Shown here one piece after another: positions 49,379 to 57,147 of a stretch of 64,000 nucleotides of DNA. Under the pieces are notes generated by a model. The model searched no databases, was not told where the DNA came from, and saw only the letters and a program-made list of their open reading frames with translations. Position 1 is the stretch's first letter. Each line of letters begins with the position of its first letter. The position numbers and the translations under genes are program-made. Source of the stretch: Gracilimonas sp017641085 (GTDB taxonomy: Bacteria > Bacteroidota > Rhodothermia > Balneolales > Balneolaceae); assembly GCF_046115515.1 (NCBI RefSeq), contig NZ_CP175953.1; one strand, written 5' to 3'.

Positions 49379-50230
49379 ATGAAGTTACCTTTCATTTTAG
49401 CAAAACGCTTTGTAGCCGGAGAGTCTTTTACCGAATCAATTCCGAAAGCAAAAGAATTAAACAAAAAAGATCTCAAGCTTACCTTGGATCTTTTGGGTGA
49501 AAATATTGACGATCGCCAAACCGCAACGGATACCGTTGATGCTTACATTCGCCTGCTTGAAGGCATCAAAGAGCAGGATTTAATCAGCAGTATTTCCATT
49601 AAGCTCACCATGATGGGGCTGGATATCGATCATGATTTCACCCGGGAAAACCTGTTTCGCTTGCTGGATGTAGCTAAGGCTCAAGATCAGTTTGTGCGGA
49701 TTGATATGGAGGGTTCTGATCATACCCAAATCACACTGGATATCTTCAAAGAAGCCTTCGAAAGGTACGGCAAGCATGTGGGTACTGTGATTCAGGCCAT
49801 GCTGCATCGAAGCCATAATGATATCCACGAGCTGGCTGAAATGGGAGCCGATATTCGTCTGGTGAAAGGCGCTTACAGCGAACCTTCCAAGATTGCACTC
49901 CAAAACATGCCTGCCATTCGGGAGGCTTTCAAAGAACAGGCGAAAGTGCTATTAGAAAAAACACCTTTTCCCCGTTTTGGTACTCACGATGACGAACTAA
50001 TTGACTGGCTTAAGAGCTACGCCGCCGAAAATGAAATTTCCAAAGATCGTTTTGAGTTTCAGATGCTGTACGGGCTTCGGGAAGAAACCATGGTTCAGCT
50101 TAGTGATGAAGGCTATTCTGCCCGCGTTTATGTTCCGTTTGGCACCGACTGGTTTCCCTACTTCAAGCGCCGATTGATGGAGCGTAAAGAAAACGTTTGG
50201 TTTGTGCTAAGCACCATGTTTAAGAAGTAA
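49379..50230 (+). CDS. Proline dehydrogenase
   Basis: 283 residues from the ATG at 49379; the earlier in-frame TTG is unlikely. Flavin enzyme of the PRODH TIM barrel, oxidising proline to pyrroline-5-carboxylate. Motifs: SISIKLTMMGLDID (about 75), VRIDMEGSDHTQITLDIF (about 105), GTVIQAMLHRSHNDIHEL, DIRLVKGAYSEPSKIAL, RFGTHDDELIDWL, RFEFQMLYGLREETMVQL and the end ARVYVPFGTDWFPYFKRRLMERKEN (positions about 245-268). Shorter than PutA-type enzymes, as expected for a monofunctional form. P5C dehydrogenase is not nearby. Confidence 0.95.
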   Translation: MKLPFILAKRFVAGESFTESIPKAKELNKKDLKLTLDLLGENIDDRQTATDTVDAYIRLLEGIKEQDLISSISIKLTMMGLDIDHDFTRENLFRLLDVAKAQDQFVRIDMEGSDHTQITLDIFKEAFERYGKHVGTVIQAMLHRSHNDIHELAEMGADIRLVKGAYSEPSKIALQNMPAIREAFKEQAKVLLEKTPFPRFGTHDDELIDWLKSYAAENEISKDRFEFQMLYGLREETMVQLSDEGYSARVYVPFGTDWFPYFKRRLMERKENVWFVLSTMFKK

Positions 50231-50231
50231 C

Positions 50232-50293
50232 GTGATGAGGTGATAAAGTGATAAGTGATAAGTATTTTCTGAATCACTTTATCACCTCATCAC
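50232..50293. repeat. 21-bp perfect inverted repeat between PRODH and DoxX genes
   Basis: Arms 50232-50252 (GTGATGAGGTGATAAAGTGAT) and 50273-50293 are exact reverse complements around a 20-base spacer. The hairpin could act as a bidirectional terminator, but there is no U-tract. A looser hairpin of the same type follows doxX at 50685-50741. Confidence 0.75.
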
Positions 50294-50303
50294 CCTCCAC
50301 TAA

Positions 50304-50681
50304 ATGTCCTTTCTTTTCGAGCCTTCTTTCCACCGATACCTTATTGGCGTTTTGTTTATTCTTGCCGGTCTGCTTCACTTCCTGAAACCCGGTATGTATA
50401 TGAGCATCATGCCTGACTATATTCCTTTTCACAAAGCGATGGTTCTCATCAGCGGGGTGGCTGAAATATTGGGAGGAATTGGAATCATGGTACCTGAATT
50501 TCGCACTTTTGCAGCCTGGGGATTAATTGTATTACTCCTCGTCGTTTTTCCGGCTAATATTGACATGGCCTGGAGCGGATATAAAAACCATGGCCTCACC
50601 CTTTATACCTGGGCGCTGATTGCCCGGCTGCCTTTACAATTCGTGCTAATATGGTGGGTATATTGGGCAGGGGTAAATTGA
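50304..50681 (+). CDS. DoxX-family membrane protein
   Basis: 125 residues, four helices: YLIGVLFILAGLLHFLKPGM, YIPFHKAMVLISGVAEILGG, LIVLLLVVFPANIDMAWSGY and ALIARLPLQFVLIWWVYWAG. DoxX/DoxD-like quinone-associated proteins; function in this clade unknown. Lies between two hairpin-forming repeats. Confidence 0.9.
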   Translation: MSFLFEPSFHRYLIGVLFILAGLLHFLKPGMYMSIMPDYIPFHKAMVLISGVAEILGGIGIMVPEFRTFAAWGLIVLLLVVFPANIDMAWSGYKNHGLTLYTWALIARLPLQFVLIWWVYWAGVN

Positions 50682-50684
50682 TTA

Positions 50685-50741
50685 GTGATTAAGTGACAAA
50701 GTTTTTGATAACTTACTTCTTCACTATACCACTACATCACC
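50685..50741. repeat. Imperfect hairpin after the DoxX gene
   Basis: GTGATTAAGTGACAAAGT on the left pairs with the reverse complement of CACTATACCACTACATCAC on the right; the matching blocks are GTGAT, AGTG and AGT, the same pattern as the arms at 50232-50293, so it looks like a decayed copy. Confidence 0.5.
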
Positions 50742-50750
50742 TAACCGAAC

Positions 50751-52886
50751 TTGCTTAAAAAGGCACTTCCATATCTGATTCCTGTTTTACTTGGGATAGC
50801 ACTACTGCCTGTCCCGTTGCTCCGTGATTTCCATTTTGAATCAGCAGCCCTTGCCGCTGTAATTGGTTGTTTTTGGGCGGGTCTCAGAGCCGCTAAAGCA
50901 GCTTCTGATCGGGATTTTTTCTACTCTTTGAACGTACTGGGCTTTTTATATCTCGGCGGGCTTCCGCTTTTCATCACATCACTTGTTACGGGTTGCCTGA
51001 CTTTTGACGGGTTTGGGTTCTGGATATTCATTCCTCTTCCTTCTGTTTTTCTGGGAACAGCGATTGGGCGAATTATGCGTACTTACAAGTTTCCATTTCC
51101 GGGATTATTCACCGCTGGCGTTCTACTTTTCTGCGGGGTTGGTGTCTGGGTGATTGAGTTTTTCAGCTTTCCCCAGGTGTATTTCTATAATCATATATGG
51201 GGAATTTGGCCAGGACCTATTTATGATGAGGCTGTTCAGCTCTCCGGTTCTTTCCTCTACTTTCGCTGGATTACTTTTCTATGGATTGTCCTGCTCTGGG
51301 TGCTTCCCAACTGGAGCCAGAACCTGCAAACCAAACTCATCACAGGATTTACCCTCATTAGCTTACTGTTCAGCTACCTCAATCTTGACGAGGCCGGTAT
51401 CATCAGCCCAAGAGAATCCATTAAAGCGCAGCTGGGAGCTTACCACCAAACCAAACACTTTGATTTTTATTTTGATGAGGATTTCTATTCACCGGAAGAG
51501 ATTCAGTATTGGGCAGCAAAGCATGAATTCTACTTCCGAGAAATTAATGACCTCTTCAACATTGAGTGGCCGAATGACCGTAAAATCGAAAGCTTTCTGT
51601 ATGCCCATGCCTGGCAAAAGAAGAAAATCACCGGCGCCAAGTTTACCAGCTACGTGCCCATTTGGCTGGAGCAGGACCAGCTTCACATCGCCAAACAACA
51701 GCTGGAAGGCGTTTTGAAGCACGAGATGGTACACGTGCTTTCCAAGCAGTTTGGAAACGACCTGTTTAACGGAAGCAGAAGTATTGGATTGATTGAAGGT
51801 CTTGCTGAAGGAATTGCCAAAGATGCCTCCTCCCAATCCACTCTGCATCAAATTGTGGCCGCGGAGAAACCCTACCCATCAGCGGAAGACATGCAATCTG
51901 CGCTTTCATTTTCCGGGTTCTACAGCAGCGCCGGAGCTATCAGTTATACCACCGCCGGGTCTTTTGTCGAATATCTGCTTTCAAATTACAGTGCGGATAC
52001 CTTCAAGAAAGGCTATGCTTCCGCCGACCTGTCGTCTGCCTATGATACCTCCTTTTCTGCATTGGTAAGTAGTTGGCATCAGACGTTAGGCAGCACTGCT
52101 CTCGATTCTGTTGATCAGCAAGTATCAGAGTTTATTTTTGCACAGCGGTCTTTATTTGAGAAGAATTGCCCGCATTCCATTTCAAAAGAAATGAAGATTT
52201 GGGATGAATACCGGTTTTTATTAGCTGACCAGGACACCTCCTCCGCTTATCAAAAGCTGGGTGATCTGTACCGCCTTTTCCCTCAAAACGATTTGGTAAA
52301 AGATGCCTGGGTTCGGGCTCAGCTGATGCAGGGTAACTATGAGCAGGCTTCAGACGCCATCACCCCAAAAGACTCCCTGCTTGCTTTACAGGTACTCAAA
52401 GCGGATGCGCTGTTTCTTGCCGGGCAAATCCAAAAAGCTGATTCAGTATTGGATCACATCTCCCCAAAGATTCAACAGTCGGAAGCCCGAAACTTCCGGT
52501 TTACCCTTCAGCTTCGGGCAGATTCTGTGCAGTGGAAACATCATGTTCAGCGCCGATACCAAAACATTTTTCCCGATAGTTCTGCTTTTGTTGAGCTGAA
52601 CCTCCCCAACCGGATGCTAAACCTGAATAAGGCCCTCATGGAAAACAGGGAATCACTAGCCCGGCTTTACGCCACACTTTTGCTTGATCATAATCCTGAC
52701 TCCCATTGGTTTAATATTTATGAAACCACGATCGATCAGCTTGCTTTCTGGGGAGCCTTTGATGCAGCCGAGCAATGGATAGATTTGGTTGGTAAAGAGA
52801 GCCTTCGCCTGCGATACAAAGAACGGCTTGAGGAACAGCGAAAGTGGCTTCGGTTTTTAAAGGCTGAATCAACAGTTGCAGATTAA
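50751..52886 (+). CDS. Membrane protein with gluzincin (peptidase MA-like) domain and helical C-terminus
   Basis: 711 residues beginning at TTG. Residues 1-220 contain about eight membrane helices. The soluble part starts near 225 with YHQTKHFDFYFDEDFYSPEE; the zinc motif LKHEMVHVLSKQF is at about 322-334 with the downstream glutamate in GLIEGLAEGIA (about 348), typical of peptidase-MA-like gluzincins. The C-terminal about 230 residues are TPR-like helices (YQKLGDLYRLFPQNDLVKDA). The combination of a multi-helix anchor with this protease type is uncommon. Substrate unknown; neighbours give no clue. Confidence 0.87.
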   Translation: MLKKALPYLIPVLLGIALLPVPLLRDFHFESAALAAVIGCFWAGLRAAKAASDRDFFYSLNVLGFLYLGGLPLFITSLVTGCLTFDGFGFWIFIPLPSVFLGTAIGRIMRTYKFPFPGLFTAGVLLFCGVGVWVIEFFSFPQVYFYNHIWGIWPGPIYDEAVQLSGSFLYFRWITFLWIVLLWVLPNWSQNLQTKLITGFTLISLLFSYLNLDEAGIISPRESIKAQLGAYHQTKHFDFYFDEDFYSPEEIQYWAAKHEFYFREINDLFNIEWPNDRKIESFLYAHAWQKKKITGAKFTSYVPIWLEQDQLHIAKQQLEGVLKHEMVHVLSKQFGNDLFNGSRSIGLIEGLAEGIAKDASSQSTLHQIVAAEKPYPSAEDMQSALSFSGFYSSAGAISYTTAGSFVEYLLSNYSADTFKKGYASADLSSAYDTSFSALVSSWHQTLGSTALDSVDQQVSEFIFAQRSLFEKNCPHSISKEMKIWDEYRFLLADQDTSSAYQKLGDLYRLFPQNDLVKDAWVRAQLMQGNYEQASDAITPKDSLLALQVLKADALFLAGQIQKADSVLDHISPKIQQSEARNFRFTLQLRADSVQWKHHVQRRYQNIFPDSSAFVELNLPNRMLNLNKALMENRESLARLYATLLLDHNPDSHWFNIYETTIDQLAFWGAFDAAEQWIDLVGKESLRLRYKERLEEQRKWLRFLKAESTVAD

Positions 52887-52934
52887 CCGTTTTATAATCA
52901 TGTTTGATCATATTCACAGAAATACTTTGGGTTG

Positions 52935-54026
52935 ATGGGTTACTATAGTAAATCGATACTTACTGCAGCTGTTTTTTTTACATGCCTTACCATGCTGATA
53001 ACCATCCCTCAATCAGCTGTTTCTCAAGACTGGCGACTTTCCGCAACCTATAACATGCAAAGTGTAGGCTTTAACTACGTGCCTAATCGTACCTATTCAG
53101 GGGAAATCAATAAAGCCGTAAAGGGAATGCTGGAAGTTGAGCTTGAACGGTATTTATTATACCGGTTGTATGTAGCCGGAAAAGGTGAGCTTTTAGTCCA
53201 AAACCAGGAAGATTTTTTGATTGGCGGTCCGGTTAATTTTAACCAGATCAATTTTGGGGCTACAGCCGGTTTGCAATGGCCCAAGCTTGGAGTCTATGGC
53301 GGAGTAAAAGCCGGTGGCGTGTGGAATTTTAACATCAAAGCAACAGACCCCAATGGAAATCAATTCTGGGTGAAGCCCACCGAAAATGCCGACCGTTTTA
53401 CTACTTCAATAACCGGAGGTGTAAAATATTATTTGTTGAATTTCGTACGACTGCAGGCCGAGATCACCAAAACCCATAATCTTCCCCAAAACATAGTGCC
53501 TGAAAGCAGCTTCACCGAAAGCCCGGCTTTTCGGTCATTCGATTTCAGTCCTGTTACCTTTTCAGTTGGGGTCTCCATCAGTATTCCCTGGAATGAGAGA
53601 GAACGCCCGGAAGGAGATAAAACCAAATTACCTCCGCTCATGCGGGTCACGGCCGTCAACTTTGACAAGCCCATGGACGATACGTTCGTCACTTCTAAAT
53701 TCGGGCCCCGCTGGCGAAGCACTCATGAAGGTGTGGATCTGGATGCAAACCTGAGAGACAACATCTATGCAGCAGAGCAAGGTGTTGTTGTGAAAGCAGG
53801 AAATGGCCGGGGATATGGAAAAATGGTCCGCATAAAACATCCGGGCGGATTTGAAACCGTATATGCTCACATGAGCAAAATTAAAGTGAAGGAAGGTGAC
53901 CGCGTTAAAAAAGGGCAGGTTGTTGGCAAAGCGGGAAATACGGGGACTTCCAGCGGAGTGCACCTGCATTTTGAAATCATCAAAGACGGTAAGCCTGTTA
54001 ATCCTCAATCCTATATTCGTTTTTGA
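52935..54026 (+). CDS. M23 peptidase fused to an outer-membrane-barrel-like domain
   Basis: 363 residues from the ATG at 52935. Signal peptide (SILTAAVFFTCLTMLITIPQ, SAVSQD). Residues about 35-230 have alternating beta strands resembling an outer-membrane porin-like domain (WRLSATYNMQSVGFNYVPNR, NQINFGATAGLQWPKLGVYG, FVRLQAEITKTHNLP). Residues 240-363 are a LytM/M23 endopeptidase: STHEGVDLDANLRDNIYAAE (first zinc ligands, about 261), GNGRGYGKMVRIKHPGGFET, YAHMSKIKVKEGDRVKKGQV and SSGVHLHFEIIKDGKPVNP with the HxH motif. The peptidase should cleave peptidoglycan cross-bridges; the barrel-like part may anchor it near the outer membrane. Confidence 0.87.
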   Translation: MGYYSKSILTAAVFFTCLTMLITIPQSAVSQDWRLSATYNMQSVGFNYVPNRTYSGEINKAVKGMLEVELERYLLYRLYVAGKGELLVQNQEDFLIGGPVNFNQINFGATAGLQWPKLGVYGGVKAGGVWNFNIKATDPNGNQFWVKPTENADRFTTSITGGVKYYLLNFVRLQAEITKTHNLPQNIVPESSFTESPAFRSFDFSPVTFSVGVSISIPWNERERPEGDKTKLPPLMRVTAVNFDKPMDDTFVTSKFGPRWRSTHEGVDLDANLRDNIYAAEQGVVVKAGNGRGYGKMVRIKHPGGFETVYAHMSKIKVKEGDRVKKGQVVGKAGNTGTSSGVHLHFEIIKDGKPVNPQSYIRF

Positions 54027-54070
54027 TTTCAGAGTTCTTGCTATCCAACAATTCACAAAAAATATATGCT

Positions 54071-54493
54071 ATGAAGAATGTTGCCCTTACCCTCCTTTTT
54101 GCACTGCTTTCTCTTCCTCTTTTAGCCCAGGAAGCTGATTCTACGGCTCAACCCGAAACCTTTGAGTATGAATGGGCGGGAGAAAAAATGACCATGCAGA
54201 AATATTTTATCGTTTTTCTGAAATCGGGCCCGGAGCGGAGCCAGTCTGAAGAAGAGGCAATGAAACTTCAGCGCGAACACCTGGCTTACCTGGGCGGACT
54301 GTATGAAGAAGGCATCATTAATCTGAACGGACCCACAGATGGAACAGGAGATATCCGCGGTTTTTCGGTTTACAATGTAGCTACCATCGAACAGGCCCGG
54401 AAGTATGCGGAAAATGACCCGATGGTAAAAGCCGGCCGGCTGGCTGTGGAAGTTCACCCCTGGTGGTTGGCAAAAGGCTCGGGAGTGAAGTAG
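54071..54493 (+). CDS. Secreted YCII-related protein
   Basis: 140 residues from the ATG at 54071 (KNVALTLLFALLSLPLLAQ signal peptide). The mature part is a YCII/dimeric alpha-beta-barrel-like domain: MQKYFIVFLKSGPERSQSEE, LQREHLAYLGGLYEEGIINL, GPTDGTGDIRGFSVYNVATI, ARKYAENDPMVKAGRLAVEV and HPWWLAKGSG at the end. Usually cytoplasmic, so the signal peptide is notable, although similar secreted members exist in Bacteroidota. Its 3' end (29 bp) is duplicated downstream at 55625-55653. Confidence 0.87.
   Translation: MKNVALTLLFALLSLPLLAQEADSTAQPETFEYEWAGEKMTMQKYFIVFLKSGPERSQSEEEAMKLQREHLAYLGGLYEEGIINLNGPTDGTGDIRGFSVYNVATIEQARKYAENDPMVKAGRLAVEVHPWWLAKGSGVK
54464..54492. repeat. 29-bp direct repeat, left copy (3' end of YCII gene)
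   Basis: TGGTTGGCAAAAGGCTCGGG followed by AGTGAAGTA; the right copy at 55625-55653 matches 27 of 29 bases. Together they bracket the TolB-like gene. Confidence 0.75.
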
Positions 54494-54498
54494 ATTAT

Positions 54499-55485
54499 TT
54501 ATTCATTTTCATTGTAGTACCATTTAAATCGAGTTCCTATAACTTGAGGGGTATATTGTTCTAGATGGACAAACTCGATATTATTTTCTTCTATGTTGTA
54601 ATATCTGACTTCATTTGCTAAATCTGAATTTTTGGATGCTTTAACAGCAATCATCGAGCCTTTTCGACTCCACTGTATACCGAAAGAAGTTCTAAAACCG
54701 GGCAATAGTTGGGTAGTACTGTTATTTTCTAAATCATAGATGTAAGATTGTTCACCCCCAACAGAAGTTTGATATGCAATAAATCTTCCATCAGGACTCC
54801 AGTTTGCAGCAGAAGCGTTTCCTGTGTTAGTTATTCTGGTAAGCGTTCCGTCTTCGAGTGAAATAGTGTAGATATCTTGTTTAAAACCACGGATATTCGT
54901 GTCTGCATAAGGAAGCTCTGTTGAAAAAGCCAACTTAGTGCCATCTGGGCTCCAGGAAGGATGTCGATCGGGCCAGTGATTATTGGTGACTCTAGTGATC
55001 GAGTCGGTCTCAAAGTCATACACCATGATCTCAAAATTTCGCCCGCCGGCACCTCCGCAATTAGAACATACTTCGTAAGCTATCCTGGAACCGTCTGGAC
55101 TTAAAACAGGAGAGTCTCCACCAATGGCAATTGCCGGATACTCCGGGTACACTTTCATCGGCCTTTTGTTCGAACCATCTGCATTCATTAAAAAAATAGC
55201 CGGTTCACCGTGGATACCCATTTTTGCTGATGTAAAAACAATTTGCTGGCCATCAGGACCCCAGGACGGTTGAAAAGAACTGAGCCCGTTAAAATCAACA
55301 AGTTTCTTCACTCCTGAGCCATCCGTATTCATTTTAAAAATTTTTAAATAATCACCGGATTTATCACTTTTAGAAAAAACAATTTTACCGGGAACAGTTG
55401 GTTTAGACTCTTTTCCTCCAATCAAATCACAACCTGCAAGAAGAACTATGCTTATAGCAGCAAAAATAAATGTTATAAATCTCAC
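54499..55485 (-). CDS. TolB-like (PD40 propeller) lipoprotein
   Basis: 328 residues from a GTG at 55483-55485, which gives a clean lipoprotein signal (RFITFIFAAISIVLLAGC); the TTG 12 codons earlier is an alternative. Propeller blades of the PD40 type recur: WGPDGQQIVFTSAKMGIHGE, LSPDGSRIAYEVCSNCGG, WSPDGTKLAFSTELPYADTN, WSPDGRFIAYQTSVGGEQSY, WSRKGSMIAVKASKNSDLAN. Likely anchored in the outer membrane or periplasm. The orientation is opposite to both neighbours, GC is lower, and it lies between 29-bp duplicated ends, which suggests insertion. Confidence 0.88.
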   Translation of the reverse strand: MRFITFIFAAISIVLLAGCDLIGGKESKPTVPGKIVFSKSDKSGDYLKIFKMNTDGSGVKKLVDFNGLSSFQPSWGPDGQQIVFTSAKMGIHGEPAIFLMNADGSNKRPMKVYPEYPAIAIGGDSPVLSPDGSRIAYEVCSNCGGAGGRNFEIMVYDFETDSITRVTNNHWPDRHPSWSPDGTKLAFSTELPYADTNIRGFKQDIYTISLEDGTLTRITNTGNASAANWSPDGRFIAYQTSVGGEQSYIYDLENNSTTQLLPGFRTSFGIQWSRKGSMIAVKASKNSDLANEVRYYNIEENNIEFVHLEQYTPQVIGTRFKWYYNENE

Positions 55486-55624
55486 TATATCTCTTAACTT
55501 TTTTTCTTTATTTATTAGCAAAGTATCAGATACACAAAGACTTTAAATGTTACAAATTAATTCAACCTTCCACGGTTTCTGTCCTGAATGGCATAGATCT
55601 TTGTTTTCATAGTGCGACTCTTAA

Positions 55625-55653
55625 TGGCTGGCAAAAGGTTCGGGAGTGAAGTA
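55625..55653. repeat. 29-bp direct repeat, right copy
   Basis: TGGCTGGCAAAAGGTTCGGG followed by AGTGAAGTA, matching 54464-54492 with two differences. It is non-coding here and lies just upstream of the nitroreductase gene. Confidence 0.75.
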
Positions 55654-55684
55654 ACTTCCGGTATAATCCAAAAAACAACAGACT

Positions 55685-56356
55685 ATGATGCGTGAAGCCA
55701 TCTTCGTACCCCTCGAATCTTATAAGGAACTCCCAAAGATTGAAATGAAACAAAAGGCCTCGGAGTTCTACGAACTGGTGAAACGCCGGCGCACGGTTCG
55801 TGAATTCAGTTCCAGAGCAGTGCCCAAAGAGGTTATCGAGAACTGTTTATTAGCCGCAGGCACCGCCCCGAATGGAGCGAACAAACAACCCTGGCATTTT
55901 GTGGCCGTCAGCGATCCGGACGTGAAGAAAAAGATTCGGGTTGAGGCAGAAAAAGAGGAGCATGAGTTTTATAACCGCCGGGCTCCGGAAGACTGGCTTG
56001 AAGACCTTCGCCCTCTTGGAACCGATGAGAACAAACCCTTTCTGGAAGAGGCCCCTTACCTGATCGGTATTTTTGCCCAAAGCTATAACCTGGATAAGGA
56101 GGGTGAGAAAGAAAAACATTATTACGTAAAAGAGTCCGTCGGCATTGCCACCGGAATTTTGATTACGGCTTTACATAATGCGGGTTTAGCCACACTAACT
56201 CACACCCCAAGCCCCATGGGTTTTTTAAATGAGATTATGGGTCGGCCTTCACACGAAAAACCATTTCTTTTGTTAGTGGTTGGATATCCTGCAGAAGGGG
56301 TGACGGTTCCGGACATCACCAAAAAGTCGCTGGATGAAATTTCAACCTTCATCTGA
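55685..56356 (+). CDS. Iodotyrosine-deiminase-like nitroreductase
   Basis: 223 residues (or 222 from the second ATG at 55688). FMN flavoprotein of the nitroreductase fold: VKRRRTVREFSSRAVPKEVI, AAGTAPNGANKQPWHFVAVS and TALHNAGLATLTHTPSPMGF. The segment EEHEFYNRRAPEDWL...GTDENKPFLEEAPYLIGIF has Glu, Tyr (+4) and Lys (+21 from Tyr) in the spacing of the substrate-lid residues E157, Y161 and K182 of human iodotyrosine deiminase. It may therefore dehalogenate halotyrosines or a similar zwitterion, rather than reduce nitro compounds. Located next to a TlpA-like gene by 56 bp. Confidence 0.88.
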   Translation: MMREAIFVPLESYKELPKIEMKQKASEFYELVKRRRTVREFSSRAVPKEVIENCLLAAGTAPNGANKQPWHFVAVSDPDVKKKIRVEAEKEEHEFYNRRAPEDWLEDLRPLGTDENKPFLEEAPYLIGIFAQSYNLDKEGEKEKHYYVKESVGIATGILITALHNAGLATLTHTPSPMGFLNEIMGRPSHEKPFLLLVVGYPAEGVTVPDITKKSLDEISTFI

Positions 56357-56412
56357 CCACCTTGTTGTTACTACAAGCTCTTTTAATTCTTAAATCCTTC
56401 TGATCTTGTGAC

Positions 56413-57069
56413 ATGAATGAAAAAGAGCACAAGGCAAAAAAGACATCCTCCTTTAAAAAAGAACTCCTGCAATGGGGAGCTATATTTCTGATCGGGGCTG
56501 TTTTATACGGAACCGGGTATCACACAGAAGTAATCGGAAAGCTTCAAAGCGTGATTTTATACACCGGCCTCTTTCAGCCCGATGTTGAGGAGTCTGTTGT
56601 ACATGGAAATAACGCGGATTACAACATGCACCTGCTTACCCTTGATGGTACCCCTGTTTCTTTTTCGGACTTCAAGGGCAAAACCATCTTCCTGAATTTT
56701 TGGGCAACTTGGTGTCCGCCTTGCATTGCTGAGATGCCGAACATCCAGCGGTTGCATGATGACATTCAGAGTGAGGATATCGTTTTTGTGATGGCCTCAT
56801 TGGATCGGGATCCCCAGAAAGCCCGGGATTTTATAGAACGGAAGGAGTTTAGCTTTCCGGTGTATTCTGTACGTAGCAAGCCCCGCGTTTATGACGCATC
56901 CATTGTTCCAACTACCTATGTTATCTCCCCTACCGGTGAAATTGTGCTAAAGCATCAGGGCATGGCCAACTATAACACGGACCGCTTTAAGGATTTCTTG
57001 AGTGCCGTCTCTTCCCTGCAGCCTGCTGAATGGAATGCGGCAGATACTGATTCTTCCGATAGTCGCTGA
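56413..57069 (+). CDS. TlpA-like thioredoxin with membrane anchor
   Basis: 218 residues. One membrane helix near residues 16-36 (LLQWGAIFLIGAVLYGTGYH), then a thioredoxin domain with FLNFWATWCPPCIAEMPNIQ (CPPC at about residue 101-104), VFVMASLDRDPQKARDFIER, and the cis-Pro segment IVPTTYVISPTGEIVLKHQG. Such proteins reduce disulfides outside the membrane, for example in cytochrome maturation. Which substrate is used here is unknown. Confidence 0.9.
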   Translation: MNEKEHKAKKTSSFKKELLQWGAIFLIGAVLYGTGYHTEVIGKLQSVILYTGLFQPDVEESVVHGNNADYNMHLLTLDGTPVSFSDFKGKTIFLNFWATWCPPCIAEMPNIQRLHDDIQSEDIVFVMASLDRDPQKARDFIERKEFSFPVYSVRSKPRVYDASIVPTTYVISPTGEIVLKHQGMANYNTDRFKDFLSAVSSLQPAEWNAADTDSSDSR

Positions 57070-57147
57070 TCTGCTTTTTTTGTGACATCGAAATCAAAAA
57101 AACGTACCTTGGCGCCCTCTAACCTTCATCCATTTCACACTAATTTT

